DNA of 28,376 nucleotides from Litorimonas sp964414555 (GCA_964414555.1 CAYPWW010000028.1:1-28376), one strand, 5' to 3'; shown: positions 13,455 to 23,473, counted from the first letter of the stretch. Numbers and translations are program-made. Notes: generated from the letters alone by a model not told the origin.

Positions 13455-15602
13455 ATGAAACCCACCAGTACCGCCCGTCTCTTTGACCGCGAGCTATCTT
13501 GGCTCTTCTTCAATACGCGTGTCTTGGAAGAGGCCGAAAACCCTGACGTGCCTTTATTGGAACGTCTGCGTTTTCTCTCGATCTCTGCGTCGAACCTTGA
13601 TGAGTTTTATATGGTGCGCGTTGCCGGCCTGCGCAGTCAGGTCCGGCTAGGACAAAGTTCCGTCACCGCGAAGAGCTTGCGGCGACGATTGGATAAGATT
13701 GCCCGCCGTGCGGGGAAACTTGTCGCGCGACAACGCAAATGCTGGCTGGAGTTACGCACTGCGTTGTCAGCCAAGAAGATAAACGTCTTGGATATTCGCG
13801 AACTGGATGAGGATCAGCTGGCCGCCCTCCGCGTGATTTTCCAGACGGATATCTTGCCACTCCTGACACCTCTATCTGTTGATCCAACGCATCCTTTTCC
13901 TTTCTTGCCCAATCTAGGTTTTGGTCTTGTGCTGGGTTTGGAGTCGGAAACGCGGGATCCTATTTTTGGCGTTTTGCCTGTGCCGTCAAATGTCCCGCGC
14001 TTTATCGAAGTGGAAACGCCGAAAAAGGGCCGCGCGTTTGTCGCCATAGAGGACATGCTCGACCATTTCGCGCCAGAACTTTATCCGGATTTTGACGTCA
14101 CAGATTCCAGCGTGTTTCGCATTACCCGCGATAGTGGGATTGCCGTGGATGAACGCGCAGAGGATTTGGTCGAGCATTTCCAAAATCTCTTGCGAGAGCG
14201 CCGTCGCGGCCGTGTCATTCGATTAGAGCTCGTCAAAGGCGTTGCACCGAGTCTTCGGGCTTTTTTGATCAATAGCTTTGAGTGCGCTGAGGAAGCGATC
14301 TTCGATACGACGCAACTCCTTGGTCTAAGAGATCTGTCTGAGCTTGTGCGTGTTGGACCAAAGTCTCTTTTATTTCCGCCTTTCACAGCGCGTTTCCCGG
14401 AACGGATACGCGAATTTGGAGGGGATTGCTTGGCCGCCATCGCGGCGAAAGATATTTTGGTTCACCACCCTTACGAAGATTTTGGGGTCGTAATCCAGTT
14501 CCTTGAACAGGCGGCTGTCGATCCGGATGTCGTTGCGATCAAACAAACGCTTTACCGTACTTCGGATGACAGCCCAATCATCGCGGCCTTAATCGAAGCC
14601 GCGGAAGCGGGAAAAAACGTCACGGCTTTGGTCGAGCTAAAAGCGCGTTTTGATGAGGCCTCAAACCTGCGCTGGGCTCGCGATCTTGAACGCGCTGGGG
14701 TGCATGTCGTCTATGGATTTATCGGCTATAAAACCCACGCTAAAGTCAGCCTCGTCATCCGGCGAGAGCAGGGGAGGCTTCAGACTTACACGCATCTGGG
14801 CACGGGTAATTATCACGCGATCAATGCAAAGGTTTACACCGATCTTGCCTTGTTCACGGCCGACCCTGTCTTGGGCGAAGATGTCGGAAAGCTATTTAAC
14901 TTTGTGACGAGTTATTCTGAACCGCGAGAGCTTCAGAAGCTCTCGGTTGCGCCTGTAGGCCTGCGTGAAGAAATCTATGCGCAGATCGACCGTGAAATCC
15001 TACAGGCCCGTGCTGGCAAGCCTGCCGCGATCTGGGCCAAGATGAATGCGCTGGTCGATGCAGAGATGATCGAAAAGCTGTACGGCGCGTCACAAGCGGG
15101 TGTGAAAATCGATCTCGTGGTTCGGGGCATTTGTTGCCTACGCCCAGGCGTGCCCGGCATGAGCGAGAATATTCGCGTGAAATCAATCGTCGGGCGATAT
15201 TTGGAACACTCGCGTATTATCTGTTTTGCCAATGGAGCCGAGCTGCCATCCGATCAGGCGTTAGTGTTTATCAGCTCTGCAGACTGGATGCCGCGCAATC
15301 TTAACCGACGGATTGAAACGCTCGTCCCGGTCGAGAGCCCAACGGTTCATAATCAGGTCCTAGATCAGATTATGATGGCGAACTTGCTCGACAATGTGAA
15401 CAGCTGGGAATTACAGCCAACGGGTAAATATCTGCGTGTCGAACCAAGCGATGATCGCCCGCGTTTTTCTGCTCATGCGTATTTTATGGAAAACCCATCT
15501 TTGTCTGGGCGCGGGACAACTTTGGCAGAAAATGCGCCGGATAATCTCGAAGATGAGACTGTGCCGAAGAGCCAAATTTTCCGTCCAAAATTGGTGAGTT
15601 AA
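13455..15602 (+). CDS. ppk: Polyphosphate kinase 1
   Basis: This 715-residue PPK1 makes polyphosphate from ATP reversibly through a phospho-histidine. The N-terminal RLFDRELSWLFFNTRVLEEA signature is clear. The catalytic His lies in GYKTHAKVSL (H428) and the second PLD-type His in YLEHSRIICF (H585). All four PPK1 domains fit the length. ATG 13455 is preceded by GAGAGG. An exopolyphosphatase follows directly, pairing synthesis and hydrolysis. Confidence 0.97.
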   Translation: MKPTSTARLFDRELSWLFFNTRVLEEAENPDVPLLERLRFLSISASNLDEFYMVRVAGLRSQVRLGQSSVTAKSLRRRLDKIARRAGKLVARQRKCWLELRTALSAKKINVLDIRELDEDQLAALRVIFQTDILPLLTPLSVDPTHPFPFLPNLGFGLVLGLESETRDPIFGVLPVPSNVPRFIEVETPKKGRAFVAIEDMLDHFAPELYPDFDVTDSSVFRITRDSGIAVDERAEDLVEHFQNLLRERRRGRVIRLELVKGVAPSLRAFLINSFECAEEAIFDTTQLLGLRDLSELVRVGPKSLLFPPFTARFPERIREFGGDCLAAIAAKDILVHHPYEDFGVVIQFLEQAAVDPDVVAIKQTLYRTSDDSPIIAALIEAAEAGKNVTALVELKARFDEASNLRWARDLERAGVHVVYGFIGYKTHAKVSLVIRREQGRLQTYTHLGTGNYHAINAKVYTDLALFTADPVLGEDVGKLFNFVTSYSEPRELQKLSVAPVGLREEIYAQIDREILQARAGKPAAIWAKMNALVDAEMIEKLYGASQAGVKIDLVVRGICCLRPGVPGMSENIRVKSIVGRYLEHSRIICFANGAELPSDQALVFISSADWMPRNLNRRIETLVPVESPTVHNQVLDQIMMANLLDNVNSWELQPTGKYLRVEPSDDRPRFSAHAYFMENPSLSGRGTTLAENAPDNLEDETVPKSQIFRPKLVS

Positions 15603-15640
15603 GGATCGCGGGTCTCCAACATTTACGTCAAGTCGGGGTC

Positions 15641-17122
15641 GTGGATATCGGCTCTAACTCTGTACGGTTGGTCATATATGATATCTTCGGCGCGCATTTT
15701 ACGCCCGTCTATAATGAGAAAATTCTCGCAGGTCTGGGCCGAGACTTGCAACGCACAGGGCGTTTGTCAGAATCGGGCAAAGCCGCCACAGTGTCTGCAA
15801 TTTCTCGATTTATGCGGATCGCGCGCGCGCGGGGTCTGCCGCCGCTGCTTGTCGGCGCCACCGCAGCCCTAAGGGTTGCCGAAGATGCGCCGGATTTCGT
15901 TACTCATGTTCTGACAGAAACAGGTCTAGATATTTCGCCCATATCGGGTGCGGAAGAGGCGCGTCTGTCTGCCCTTGGTCTGATGAGCGACAATCGTCGG
16001 CGCTCTGGATTGGGCGCAGATTTGGGTGGCGCGAGTCTGGAGCTGATGCATGTCGGGTCAGAACTATTAGAGGGGTCCGCTCCCGTGCGAGGTGTGTCGC
16101 TTCCTTTGGGGCCATTCGACATGATCGGCGGCGATCTGCGCAAAGTGACGACAGCAGATTACGCTGATAAAATCGAACAGATTGATCAGGCTTTTGCGAA
16201 TTTGCCGCCGGACCTAAACCTGTCGTCTGACCCAGCGAATGATACGCTCTACCTCGTTGGCGGTGCGTGGCGGAATTTGGCGTCCGTTCACCAAGCGCGC
16301 AGTCAATATCCCATGCGGACGTTGCAGGGGTATAAGCTAACGCGCGAGGCGGCCGCCGAGCTGGGGCATTGGGCATGGACAGAGGGCTGCGAAGCGTTGC
16401 TGGCTTGGCCCGGGATGCGACGCGCGCGCGCCGAGACGCTGCCCTATGCGGGCCTTTTGCTGGAGCGTTTGCTCTTGCGATTTAAACCACGCGAGGTCGT
16501 CATCTCCATGACGGGATTGCGAGAAGGACTCGTCTGGGACCAATTACCTGACAGCGTCAAATCGCGCGACCCGCTGATTGATGGTTGCCGAGACTTTGCA
16601 CGTGGGTTTGTTCAGGCCGAGCATTTTGGCGCACCGCTGTATCGTTTTCTCGCGCCGATCTTGCCGCATGTGGATTGTGGTTTTGATGAAACGGACACGG
16701 CGCGCCTGATGCAGGCGGCCTGTCATTTGGCGGGATTAGGCAAGAATTTACACCCAGATTATCGGGCAGAGCTGGTTTTTGAGGATGTGCTATACGCACC
16801 CGTTGCGGGGCTGACCCATGTGGAACGCGCCTTTCTCTCGCTCAGCTTGTTTCGAACCTATGCTTCCAAGCGTGGGACCCCCGCAGAGGATCTGATTAAT
16901 ACGCTTTTGACGCCAAAGAAGCGAGAGGCCGCTGGGATCATTGGGGAGGCGATCCGATTGGCCATTGTGGCAACGGGCCGCACGCCGTCGCTCTTGGATG
17001 ATTTCAGACTGGATTGGTCAGGTGCGACACTCACACTGCACACGACATCCGAGGTATCTGATATGGTGACGGATCAGGTCCGTTACCGGACCGAAAAACT
17101 CGAACGGCGCTTGGCAGGATAA
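15641..17122 (+). CDS. ppx: Exopolyphosphatase (Ppx/GppA family)
   Basis: This 493-residue ASKHA-fold phosphatase hydrolyses polyphosphate. The first phosphate loop DIGSNSVRLVIYD is right at the N-terminus, and the second GADLGGASLELMHVG region is also clear (about 125-140). An HD-like helical C-terminal region follows. The only standard start codon is GTG 15641, but it would remove part of the first beta-strand. The same frame upstream stays open back to 15557 with family-like sequence (LRQVGVV), which hints at a non-standard start such as ATT 15590 or ATC 15605. It lies 38 bp after ppk stop. Confidence 0.93.
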   Translation: MDIGSNSVRLVIYDIFGAHFTPVYNEKILAGLGRDLQRTGRLSESGKAATVSAISRFMRIARARGLPPLLVGATAALRVAEDAPDFVTHVLTETGLDISPISGAEEARLSALGLMSDNRRRSGLGADLGGASLELMHVGSELLEGSAPVRGVSLPLGPFDMIGGDLRKVTTADYADKIEQIDQAFANLPPDLNLSSDPANDTLYLVGGAWRNLASVHQARSQYPMRTLQGYKLTREAAAELGHWAWTEGCEALLAWPGMRRARAETLPYAGLLLERLLLRFKPREVVISMTGLREGLVWDQLPDSVKSRDPLIDGCRDFARGFVQAEHFGAPLYRFLAPILPHVDCGFDETDTARLMQAACHLAGLGKNLHPDYRAELVFEDVLYAPVAGLTHVERAFLSLSLFRTYASKRGTPAEDLINTLLTPKKREAAGIIGEAIRLAIVATGRTPSLLDDFRLDWSGATLTLHTTSEVSDMVTDQVRYRTEKLERRLAG

Positions 17123-17241
17123 AGGCAGCCCCTGTGTCGCACTTGTCAGCCCTGCGATTTTCCGCATAGATGAAACTTTAACGACTCACGGAGACAGGCT
17201 TTCAAGATATCAAAGCGAACAGTTTCGACAGGGCGGTGCAC

Positions 17242-17835
17242 ATGAGCGCCTATGTTCCTGACCTACAGCAGCTCAAAGACGCTGTTCCCGTGACGCAGGG
17301 TAATTACCCCTGTTTGATCTTGAATGCGGATTATCAGCCGCTGTCATATTTTCCGCTCTCACTTTGGTCCTGGCAAGATGCTGTCAAGGCTGTCTTTCTC
17401 GACCGTGTGAATGTCGTAGATCATTATGAGCAATGCGTCCGGTCCGCCAATTTCCAGATGGAAATCCCGTCGGTCGTCGCGCTGAAAGACTATGTCCCGC
17501 AAAACCGCAGACCGGCTTTCACGCGGTTCAATCTTTTCCTGCGGGATGGTTTCAAATGCACCTATTGCGGATCAGAAAATGAGCTGACGTTTGATCATGT
17601 CACGCCGCGTCGTTTGGGCGGCAAGACGAGCTGGACCAATATCGCGGCCGCCTGTTCGAAATGCAATTTGCGCAAGGGCGGGAGACTACCCAAGGACGCA
17701 GGGATGCACCCGGCCATCAAACCCTATCAACCGACCATGCACCAATTACAGGCCCAAGGCCGCCGTTTCCCACCTAATCATTTACATGAGAGCTGGCTGG
17801 ATTATCTCTATTGGGATGTTGAGCTGAAAAGCTGA
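17242..17835 (+). CDS. HNH endonuclease-family protein
   Basis: This 197-residue protein has a C-terminal HNH domain with zinc ligands C106 and C109 (CTYCG) and C138 and C141 (CSKCN), catalytic D118-H119 (TFDHV) and N133 (TSWTN). The N-terminal part (SYFPLSLWSWQDAVKAVFLD) is the region usual in this common alphaproteobacterial subfamily. ATG 17242 is preferred; GTG 17236 is two codons upstream. Such proteins are chromosomal housekeeping-type nucleases of unclear role. A GTG-started membrane-protein gene follows 24 bp downstream. Confidence 0.9.
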   Translation: MSAYVPDLQQLKDAVPVTQGNYPCLILNADYQPLSYFPLSLWSWQDAVKAVFLDRVNVVDHYEQCVRSANFQMEIPSVVALKDYVPQNRRPAFTRFNLFLRDGFKCTYCGSENELTFDHVTPRRLGGKTSWTNIAAACSKCNLRKGGRLPKDAGMHPAIKPYQPTMHQLQAQGRRFPPNHLHESWLDYLYWDVELKS

Positions 17836-17859
17836 GTGCCTGAATCTTGGGGAAATAAG

Positions 17860-18714
17860 GTGGATACAATAGAGTCCGGTCAGGACTATGAATTTGATTG
17901 GCAAAACCCCCATCACAAATCTTTCGATGTTGGTCGCGTTTTAGATCGAACGTTTACGGGATTCCTCGCGTTTAAACGCCCCGTCATTCTGGCGATGGCG
18001 ATCACGCTCTTGCCCACCATGCTTTTGTCCTTCTGGATGTCAGGGCAAATGCTGGCGCTGGGCGAGTCGATTTCAAACTCTGAAGACCTTGTTCTAAGCC
18101 CAGAATATTGGACGATTTCGGCCATCGGATCGATTGTGCCACTCTTGCTGAGCCTTTGGTTCCAGCTTGTCATTGTGCAGACGAGCTATGCCAACTTCCT
18201 AGAAAAGCCAGAGCCAGAAGGGCTCTATCTGCGCGCTTTGCGGCACCTTTTCCCGATGGTGATCATCGCGATCATTTATATCGTCGTCGCCATCTTGGGC
18301 TTTTACGCGCTGCTGATTGGCTTCCTATTCGTTTGGCCAGGCTGGGCGTTGGCCGGACCCGTGCGGATGTTTGACGGGCGCGGTATTTTTGGCTCGCTCG
18401 GCGGGGCATGGACCCTCGCGAAAGGGAATAAGCGCTGGATATTGGCGATCCTGATCGTCGTTTCGCTGCTAGTGGGCGTGCTTTATTCCGCCATGTTAGC
18501 GATTGCGATGACAATGATTGGAACCAATTTGATGAGTGGTGATCCGATGGCCGTCTTTGGTCTCTCAGCTGGCAAAATGTTCTTTTACAATCTGAGCGTT
18601 GGCGCCATTGGGCTTCTCATCTACGGGCTTTTCGCCTCTGCGATCACGGCCTGTTATGTCGAAATCAAAGACATCAAATCGCAACTGCCAACCGTCGCAG
18701 ACGTCTTTACCTAG
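17860..18714 (+). CDS. Multi-pass membrane protein (GPDPase membrane-domain-like)
   Basis: This 284-residue protein has about six hydrophobic segments after a soluble N-terminus (residues 1-25). The layout resembles the membrane domain found fused to glycerophosphodiester phosphodiesterases and in stand-alone DUF proteins, including a Pro/Trp/Gly loop (WPGWALAGP) followed by a GSLGGAWTLAKGNKRW stretch. GTG 17860 has GGGGAAA just upstream; GTG 17836 is the alternative. The stop TAG shares the palindrome CTAG (18711-18714) with the stop of the convergent sufE. Substrate and role unknown. Confidence 0.75.
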   Translation: MDTIESGQDYEFDWQNPHHKSFDVGRVLDRTFTGFLAFKRPVILAMAITLLPTMLLSFWMSGQMLALGESISNSEDLVLSPEYWTISAIGSIVPLLLSLWFQLVIVQTSYANFLEKPEPEGLYLRALRHLFPMVIIAIIYIVVAILGFYALLIGFLFVWPGWALAGPVRMFDGRGIFGSLGGAWTLAKGNKRWILAILIVVSLLVGVLYSAMLAIAMTMIGTNLMSGDPMAVFGLSAGKMFFYNLSVGAIGLLIYGLFASAITACYVEIKDIKSQLPTVADVFT

Positions 18715-19115
18715 GCAGCTTCGGCCTTAATCCGAGCGATCATGGAAGCTAGCCCATTGGCGCGTTGCGCAGAGAGATGTTCGGACAAGCCAAGCTTGTC
18801 GAGGATATCTCGCGCATCTAAGGCTATGATCTCTTTCTCCGTGCGACCAGAGTAGACCTCTAACACAATCGCGACGAGCCCCTTGACGATATGGGCGTCG
18901 CTGTCCCCGGAAAAACGCAAGATATCGCCGTCTCGGTCTGTGACTAACCAGACCTGACTGGCACAGCCTTTGACCTTTGTGGCTTCTGTTTTGAACGCAT
19001 CGTCCAAAGGCGGCAGGGATTTGCCCATGTCGATGACATGCATATAGCGATCTTCCCAATCGTCGAGAAATTCGAAATCCTCGATCAGCGCCTGAATGTT
19101 CTCTGGATAAGACAT
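18711..19115 (-). CDS. sufE: SufE-type sulfur-acceptor protein
   Basis: This 134-residue protein activates SufS cysteine desulfurase by accepting its persulfide sulfur for Fe-S cluster assembly. The acceptor Cys is C51 in KVKGCASQVW. The N-terminal NIQALIEDFEFLDDWEDRY is family-typical. I chose ATG 19113-19115; an ATG three codons earlier is possible. No other suf genes are nearby, so this is a stand-alone SufE, common in alphaproteobacteria. Confidence 0.93.
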   Translation of the reverse strand: MSYPENIQALIEDFEFLDDWEDRYMHVIDMGKSLPPLDDAFKTEATKVKGCASQVWLVTDRDGDILRFSGDSDAHIVKGLVAIVLEVYSGRTEKEIIALDARDILDKLGLSEHLSAQRANGLASMIARIKAEAA

Positions 19116-19296
19116 GGCCAGCATATAGGGGGCTTAATGGCCTTTGTGCAGGGGCATTTTCCGCTGATTTGGGTGTGTAATGGCATGATTACAGGCGCGA
19201 GACGCGAATGCAGTGGCGCAGTACGTCCAGTTTTGCGACACATGGTCCGTTAACCTTAACGCAGCTGTGCCGGTGCGCAGCCGCTGGGAGCTTGTT

Positions 19297-20886
19297 TTGA
19301 CCACAAAACCCAATTTGATCTTTCCAAATGTGGTCTGGCTCTTGGCCGGTCTGGCAGCGCTTGTTGCGGCTGCTTTGCGCGGTGTAGGTTTGGAAACGCT
19401 TTGGCCTATTGCATTGGTCGGCGCTGTTCCCGCTGTAGTGGGATTGCTGCTATCGCCGCTGTTGCACCGCGAATGGGCGCAAATCGTCACGATTTTCGCT
19501 TGGGTTGGACTGGCTTTGCTGGCGTGTGTCAGTCTTGGCTTTGTTCCCATGGCGCTGCTGTTTATCGCCGCGCCTGCGGTCGCCATGCTCTTCGTGCGCG
19601 AGAAAGTTCTAGAAGCGGTCGTTATTGCAGCGCTGATCGCGGGCGTCACCTATTTCGCCGCGCGGGAAGGCTATCTGCCTGAACCGCCTTTGCAAGATAG
19701 CGTGGCGGGCGCATGGGCGGTTCGTGCATTACTGGCGGCGCTGTTGGCATTAGTTTTATCGACCATGTTCTCAGGGTCGGTTCGCCGGAACGCGGCGACG
19801 CCACAGCCAGGCGCAGAAGCTGTTGGCACGCGCTGGCGCGACGGCGTTGAAGGCGGCTTATTCGAATATGGCGCTAACGGCGATTTGGTCGGCGCAAACG
19901 AACAGGGCGTGGCACAATTTGGCGGTTCTGCTCCCACGCGGATCGAGGAATTCTTGCCGGCAACAAATGTCGACCGACGTGTTTTCGAAACGCAACTGGC
20001 CGCCGCGCGAAAGAATAAATCGCCTGAACGTATCCGCCTCGCTCATGCGGGCAGTGGCGAGATCGCGAATTATGACATCCGTCTGACACCACTCCGGACG
20101 GGCGGGACGCTGGTGCATACCCACGACCGAACGGATGATGAGGGAGAGCTGGAATCACTGCGTCGCTCTCATACCAGCGCGACACGCGATAGCTCTGACA
20201 AGACGCTTTTCTTTGCGGGCGTCAGCCATGAACTGCGCACGCCGCTTAACGCGATTATTGGATTTTCTGATATGATGCGCTCGCGTCTCTTTGGGCCACT
20301 GCCTGGGAAATATGCGGAATATGCCGATCTAATCCATGATAGTGGACAGCATATGCTGGACCTGATTGGCGATGTTCTGGACCTCTCCAAAGTTGAAGCC
20401 GGGAAATATGAGCTGAATTACGACACCTTTGACGCGGCGGATGTGATCCGATCTTCGGTCAAAATGATCCGTCCGGCAGCCGATGCGGCAGAGGTCGTGA
20501 TCGATATTAATTTGGACACAGATGCGCCGCTCTTGATTCAAGCGGACCGTCGAGCCGTGCGGCAAATCTTGTTGAACCTGCTTTCCAACGCTGTGAAGTT
20601 CTCGCCCAAAGGCGGCCATGTCGATATCGACGCACAGGCGATTGACGGCGATCTGGAACTCAGCGTCAGTGACAATGGCCCCGGCATGGACGCCGACGAA
20701 ATCGCGCGGATCGGTGAGCCCTATGCGCAAGGTCGCTCAGCTCAGATGACGGCGGACCGCGGCACAGGCTTGGGTCTCTCGCTCGTCAAATCCCTGACAG
20801 AGTTGCACCAGGGTCGGATGAAGATCAAATCCCAGCCGCATGAAGGCACACGCGTTCAGATCATCCTGCCGCTCCAAGACCCTTAG
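19297..20886 (+). CDS. Membrane sensor histidine kinase (PdhS/DivJ-like)
   Basis: From TTG 19297 the protein has about 529 residues. Five or six N-terminal membrane segments (about 5-160) lead to a PAS-like region (about 180-285) and a HisKA domain with the phospho-His H311 in FFAGVSHELRTP. The ATPase domain shows the N box (N431, LLNLLSNAVKFSP), G1 (DNGPGM, 459-464) and G2 (GTGLGL, 489-494). TTG 19297 has GGGAG six bases upstream; GTG 19213 would give 557 residues with an untypical leader. No response regulator is adjacent, so it is an orphan kinase. The core helices resemble cell-cycle kinases of Caulobacter-related bacteria, but its partner cannot be named. Confidence 0.9.
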   Translation: MTTKPNLIFPNVVWLLAGLAALVAAALRGVGLETLWPIALVGAVPAVVGLLLSPLLHREWAQIVTIFAWVGLALLACVSLGFVPMALLFIAAPAVAMLFVREKVLEAVVIAALIAGVTYFAAREGYLPEPPLQDSVAGAWAVRALLAALLALVLSTMFSGSVRRNAATPQPGAEAVGTRWRDGVEGGLFEYGANGDLVGANEQGVAQFGGSAPTRIEEFLPATNVDRRVFETQLAAARKNKSPERIRLAHAGSGEIANYDIRLTPLRTGGTLVHTHDRTDDEGELESLRRSHTSATRDSSDKTLFFAGVSHELRTPLNAIIGFSDMMRSRLFGPLPGKYAEYADLIHDSGQHMLDLIGDVLDLSKVEAGKYELNYDTFDAADVIRSSVKMIRPAADAAEVVIDINLDTDAPLLIQADRRAVRQILLNLLSNAVKFSPKGGHVDIDAQAIDGDLELSVSDNGPGMDADEIARIGEPYAQGRSAQMTADRGTGLGLSLVKSLTELHQGRMKIKSQPHEGTRVQIILPLQDP

Positions 20887-20893
20887 TTGGGCT

Positions 20894-23365
20894 TTAGTGT
20901 CTGCCGCCTAATCGAGAGCTTGGGCCCGCCACGCTCATCAGCAGCAGAACCAGCCCAAAGGCGAGGAAGAGCATTAAGCCAAAGACCGTGAAAGTCCGGT
21001 CCCCGATGGTCAGGATTTTCTTACCCGGCCAGTCACCAGCAAAGCTACCACGGAGTTTGTCGCCCGCTGGCTTCATGTTGTCTTGCAGGCGGTCAACTTT
21101 GCGGCCGATGCCTTTCAGGTCAGCAAACTCGAATGATGTGACGGCGGATTTAGCGCTATCCCATGTCGACTGTGTCCAGCGTTCAACTTTGCGGTAGCGG
21201 GTTGTCAGCGTTTGTTTTGCATTCCAGCTCGCGCTTTCTGCATTGTTCAGATCAGCCAAGCTAAAAGCGCCGCGCAGGCGCAGAGGTTCCGTCGGGACAT
21301 ATTCGACAGTCTGCACAGGCTTTGCCGTTGGAACAGGCACAGCGATCACTGGGCTTTCCGCGACAGGCGGCAGCGCTTTGGAGGTCGTCCATTTTGGCAG
21401 GCTGAATTCTGGCCGCGTAAAGGCGGGCAGTGACACTTTTGGCCAGTTCACATCCGGCATGGACCACTGTGGTAGAGACAGCCCTTCAAAGCGCGGGAGA
21501 TCGAGGTTCGCCCAACGCGTCGGTTCTGTTTTGCGCGAAACAGGTTTGGCGATTTGCACCATCTGGACACCGGTGCGGTCAAAACGAGACACGCCGCCTT
21601 CTAATGCGTTCCAGATCTCTGGCTCGACCAAACGCGCGGCGGCGCGGGTAAAGCCGTCGCCCGGCGCGGCGCTGATCACGCCAATAATGCGATTATCTGC
21701 TGTCTGATATTGCGCGACGACACCCCCTGTGCGGCGCGTTGTCAGGGCTTCGCGTAAGGCTTTCGGAGCACCTGTGCCAAAGTCTTGGCCCAGAATAGCG
21801 CGCTGCATATGCCGTGGTCCGATAACGAGCATGTCGCCATTTTCAGGTGCATCCATTTTGCGAGAGAATGTCGCTTCCGTCAGGCCTTCGCCAGACGCGC
21901 GGGCCATCTGGGCGACGATGCGCAAAGAAGTCTCAAACGCAGTGCGTTCCCGCGGCAGTGCAATGTAAGATGGGCTGTCGGCAAACACACCGCCTGACGC
22001 GGCAAGATGCGCCGTATCCGTCAAAGACACTGGCGCGGTCGTTGCCAGTTTTAACTTCGACCCTTTCGCAATTATCACGCTGGGCGCATCATCATAGGCT
22101 AGCGGGCAAGTGAAACTATTCGCGACAGACAGCTCAGGCTCAACGCTCAACACGTTTTTCGTTGCGTTCAGCTGTCCTGGGGCAATCTCAAATGCGACGG
22201 TCTTGCGACGCGCGTCTAATTTCGCGGCGCCCAAGGACGTGCCGTTTAAGACGACCCGCAGGCGCGAGTCGGCGGCAACGGTGTCCGATGTATTCAGGCG
22301 CAGGGTCAGCGCACCGCTGGTCGTCGCCGGATTATCCACGCGGAAACTATAGCTACCCGTATCGAGGCCGTGCAGGCGAACCTGTTTCTCGACACGCTCA
22401 ATATCGCTGTTGAGGCGTGCTTGGAAATTCATCTCTCCAACACTTGTGATCGACCGCATCACGCTTGGCAGTTCCCGCTGGGAGAACGCTTCCAATGTTG
22501 CCAGAATTTCTGCGTCCGTATCGGCGGTAAAGATCAAATCCGTCGGGCGAGCGCGTGAGGCAAACACTCGTGCGCCTTTAGAGTTCAGGATCATCGGCTC
22601 TTGCGTATGTTTATACAGCTCATCTCGACGGACCATGACGACGTTAAAATCTGTCCGGCTTGCGCTGATTGAAAAGCGCGGAACAGCTTGGGTGCGAAGG
22701 CCGATGCCTTGGGCAGCTAAAGCTTGCATCTGAGTCGCATTTGGTCCCGTTGCGATCAGGCCGACCCGTTGCGGAGCAAGGGCGGGTTGCGCAAGGCGAG
22801 TTACGACATCACGAAGATGGAGATTCCGCTGACGGGTCCGACCTTTGAGAGACAGGGTAGAGTTTGCCAAATCAACGGACCATGCGCCTTGCGCGGGATG
22901 GACGCAGCCCGCGCCAGAGGCCGCAGGGAAGCTGATCGTCAGGCGATTTCTGCGCGGTCGTGCGCGGACAGCTTCCAGTGGAATGGAAGCCTCAAATCCA
23001 CGTCCGCGGGAGCGTACAGGGACGGGTGTGCCGCCGTTCAGGCTGACCTGTAAGGGGACAGATGTATTGACGGGCCCCAGCGGGTCTGCGGACAAGTTTA
23101 GCACGATGTCTGAAGTGCGCTCATTCGGGGGAAGATCGAAGTTCAATTCAATCGACGGCGTCTGCCAGTTGAGCGTCTGCGCCTCTCGCCGGGTGCCGTC
23201 TTTGGCCATATGGGCGAGTTCTAAGGTTGTGGATGTCTTTACGCCCGGTTGAAACTGCAACTGTCCGGGACGCAAGCTATCAGCTGCCATCACGGGCTGA
23301 GCGCCCATACCGGCAAGCGCCAAACCGAGCAGAACGGGTTTCAAGAGAGAAGCAGAATGAGACAT
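20894..23365 (-). CDS. BcsB-like cellulose synthase periplasmic subunit homologue
   Basis: This 823-residue protein has a signal peptide (residues 1-27, cleavage after PVMA), two carbohydrate-binding/flavodoxin-like repeats typical of BcsB, and a single C-terminal membrane helix (about 790-812) followed by a short basic tail. BcsB guides nascent cellulose across the periplasm together with BcsA. No bcsA, bcsC or other exopolysaccharide gene is next to it, so it may serve a synthase encoded elsewhere or have another role. A Pro/Trp/Phe-rich stretch before the tail (plus coordinates about 21384-21506) repeats the pattern [LM]P-x-[WF]. Its 3' end is seven bases from that of the convergent histidine kinase. 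Confidence 0.75.
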   Translation of the reverse strand: MSHSASLLKPVLLGLALAGMGAQPVMAADSLRPGQLQFQPGVKTSTTLELAHMAKDGTRREAQTLNWQTPSIELNFDLPPNERTSDIVLNLSADPLGPVNTSVPLQVSLNGGTPVPVRSRGRGFEASIPLEAVRARPRRNRLTISFPAASGAGCVHPAQGAWSVDLANSTLSLKGRTRQRNLHLRDVVTRLAQPALAPQRVGLIATGPNATQMQALAAQGIGLRTQAVPRFSISASRTDFNVVMVRRDELYKHTQEPMILNSKGARVFASRARPTDLIFTADTDAEILATLEAFSQRELPSVMRSITSVGEMNFQARLNSDIERVEKQVRLHGLDTGSYSFRVDNPATTSGALTLRLNTSDTVAADSRLRVVLNGTSLGAAKLDARRKTVAFEIAPGQLNATKNVLSVEPELSVANSFTCPLAYDDAPSVIIAKGSKLKLATTAPVSLTDTAHLAASGGVFADSPSYIALPRERTAFETSLRIVAQMARASGEGLTEATFSRKMDAPENGDMLVIGPRHMQRAILGQDFGTGAPKALREALTTRRTGGVVAQYQTADNRIIGVISAAPGDGFTRAAARLVEPEIWNALEGGVSRFDRTGVQMVQIAKPVSRKTEPTRWANLDLPRFEGLSLPQWSMPDVNWPKVSLPAFTRPEFSLPKWTTSKALPPVAESPVIAVPVPTAKPVQTVEYVPTEPLRLRGAFSLADLNNAESASWNAKQTLTTRYRKVERWTQSTWDSAKSAVTSFEFADLKGIGRKVDRLQDNMKPAGDKLRGSFAGDWPGKKILTIGDRTFTVFGLMLFLAFGLVLLLMSVAGPSSRLGGRH

Positions 23366-23473
23366 AGGCCAAGACTTCGCGGTTAATTCGAAGTAAAGGG
23401 AGCAAGTCCGGTGCCAAACCGGTTGGTCCGGGTGAATTTATTTTACATTTTTCACCTGAGAGGAGTGCGCGAC

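Noticed and set aside
22724..23252. Plus-strand ORFs opposite the BcsB-like gene
   Set aside because: They are long antisense frames typical of GC-rich genes; the minus-strand product has a signal peptide and family features.
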